5,944 nucleotides of DNA, taken from the NCBI GenBank assembly GCA_964512075.1, contig CAZEID010000025.1, positions 1 to 5,944 of the forward strand, written 5' to 3'. Both the position numbers and the translations under genes were made by a program. Source of the DNA: CAZEID01 sp964512075. GTDB lineage: Bacteria > Patescibacteriota > WWE3 > 9FT-COMBO-53-11. The stretch's first letter is position 1; every line of letters starts with the position of its first letter. Below the pieces are notes generated by a model. The model searched no databases, was not told the DNA's origin, and worked only from the letters and a program-made list of their open reading frames with translations. Below, piece after piece: positions 4,737 through 5,944 of the stretch.

Positions 4737-5944
4737 CAGTAATCAATGGTTATCGGAAAATCAGTGGGAACGGCGAGGATAAACCTGAATCCCTCTCCGG
4801 TGGTTTTTTCAACTCCGACCGCCACCGCTCGGTTTAAAGTAAAGAATACCTTTGAGTTTTCCGTCAGGTCGGGATATTCGACGGCCTGCTCGGTTTCTCC
4901 CGGCTCGATCACCACCTGTCCAACGGCCTTCCCTTTGATTGCTAAGCTCTCGACGGTGAGTTTTTGGATAAACGCCTCCGCAATCCAGGCGATTTTGGCC
5001 GTAATCTTCTCAAACACCGCCGCGACCGCTACCGCCAGTTTCTGGAAGATTCCCTCCTCGGTTTCGACCTTGGGTGGGAGAATCTTCTGGGTAGTCTGGT
5101 TTTCTGGTTGACTGGTGGGCTGGTTAACCAGTTCATTAGTCGATTGGTTGCCGGGCTGATTGGTTTCCGTCCCGGCACTGTTGTCAACGGTCGACTCCGG
5201 ACTATCAACTATCTCGGCCGCCCCTCCCTCGCTATCCACCACCACTCCCGGATCCGCCCAGGAAACGGCGAGGAAGGCATCAATTTTGGCTACGGGGCCA
5301 CTGGGTGACTGAGTAGCGGGGGGAGACCAAGATTCCAACGCTTTCGCCACCGCGAATCCCGGCTGAGTGAGTTTAGTCGCCATTCCAGGGTAGGTGCCGG
5401 AGGAGGTGAGGAGATCTCCGGCGGAAATCGGTTGGGAATCGGGAGCAATCTTGACCGGGACTCTTCCCGCCAGTCCCACCAGTCTGCGATCTTCTCGCGG
5501 GATCCCCAGTTCGACTCCGGCTTTAGTGGAAATGATCCCCATTATCTTGGGGTCGGAGGAAAGATTCGCTTTCTTGATCTTCGGCACCCCGGCCGCATCT
5601 TTCTCTCCCGCGATCGAGACCACGTCCCCGGCTTCAATCGAGAAATCACTGGTCGGGTACCACTCCGCCAAGTCCGCCCCGAAGACGATTGCTTCCAATC
5701 TCACGTTCTGGGTCTCGCCGGTGAAGTTGTAGAGGCGAACGGTGTTGCTGTCGGGTTGGTTGATCCGGTAGCCGGAGTTGTAGACCAGGGAAACATTCTC
5801 AACTCGAGGAATGTAGTTTGTATTCGTGGTGGTCAGGATCACCCGGTATTGGAAGTAGTTGCTGGGGGTCGAAGTAATCTGCTCCCCTTCCAGATTCGTC
5901 ATCAGCTTCTCGGCCCGAACGTTGTCGAGGTAGACTGTATTGGA
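4724..5944 (-). CDS. C-terminal part of a large CPR-type surface protein
   Basis: The gene is cut by the right edge of the window, and 406 residues of its C-terminal part are visible. The frame is open to the edge, so the ATG at 5902 is probably internal. The visible start (VYLDNVRAE, then YRVILTTTNTNYIPRVENVSLVYN, 34-56) resembles the end of a LamG/concanavalin-like domain. Next is a beta-rich module with ADLAEWYPTSDFSIEAGDVVSIA (90-112) and ISAGDLLTSSGTYPGMATK (173-191), a signature I associate with large CPR surface proteins. A linker rich in Asn, Gln, Thr and Pro follows (about 250-290). Then come a predicted amphipathic helix (299-328) and a beta-rich terminal module ending in DYWVIE. 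No membrane anchor is seen in this part. Function is unknown; a cell-surface or attachment role is inferred. The gene is in the same direction as the transposase. Confidence 0.8.
   Translation of the reverse strand, partial: SNTVYLDNVRAEKLMTNLEGEQITSTPSNYFQYRVILTTTNTNYIPRVENVSLVYNSGYRINQPDSNTVRLYNFTGETQNVRLEAIVFGADLAEWYPTSDFSIEAGDVVSIAGEKDAAGVPKIKKANLSSDPKIMGIISTKAGVELGIPREDRRLVGLAGRVPVKIAPDSQPISAGDLLTSSGTYPGMATKLTQPGFAVAKALESWSPPATQSPSGPVAKIDAFLAVSWADPGVVVDSEGGAAEIVDSPESTVDNSAGTETNQPGNQSTNELVNQPTSQPENQTTQKILPPKVETEEGIFQKLAVAVAAVFEKITAKIAWIAEAFIQKLTVESLAIKGKAVGQVVIEPGETEQAVEYPDLTENSKVFFTLNRAVAVGVEKTTGEGFRFILAVPTDFPITIDYWVIE
5087..5161 (-). repeat. Degenerate repeat tract encoding an NQ/TP-rich linker
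   Basis: The coding strand repeats short AACCAG/AACCAA-like units, giving the protein pattern NQP-NQS-N-VNQPTSQPENQTTQ (residues 262-286 of the visible part). It separates the AGDLLTSS module from the terminal helix and beta module, and looks like a flexible, possibly length-variable spacer. Confidence 0.5.

Overview
The window looks like a chromosomal segment from a Candidate Phyla Radiation (Patescibacteria) bacterium. This is inferred from protein style, not from a marker gene. The points for it are a compact layout with overlapping genes, a primosomal protein N' without helicase motifs, and a surface protein with the ADLAEWYP / AGDVV / AGDLLTSSG signature that I associate with CPR wall proteins. 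Base composition is balanced, and I cannot name a lineage within CPR.

Left part (38-2806, minus strand): a tight operon read right to left as priA-like, def, fmt. The genes overlap by 4 and 14 bases, so they are probably co-transcribed and translationally coupled. Def and Fmt are the two enzymes of the N-formyl-methionine cycle: Fmt formylates initiator Met-tRNA, and Def removes the formyl group from nascent proteins. Both keep their catalytic residues. The PriA homologue keeps its DNA-binding and C-terminal parts, but it has lost the Walker A loop, the DEEH box, the zinc-binding cysteines and the GRAGR motif.

Middle (2807-3943): a very short divergent promoter region, with one extended -10 element for each direction, followed by dprA on the plus strand. 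DprA is the DNA-processing protein that loads RecA on incoming single-stranded DNA in transformation.

Right part (3944-5944): a RAYT-like single-strand transposase (Y1/HUH family, minus strand) lies tail to tail with dprA. It is bracketed by two near-identical direct repeats of about 39 bases, each containing the same small hairpin. A third copy of that hairpin lies in frame inside the transposase gene. The right-hand repeat also contains the last codons and stop of the neighbouring surface-protein gene, which runs off the right edge of the window. This REP-like hairpin system is the most interesting thing here, followed by the helicase-dead PriA. There is no gene-free stretch over 300 bases, and I see no tRNA, rRNA, CRISPR array or phage gene.
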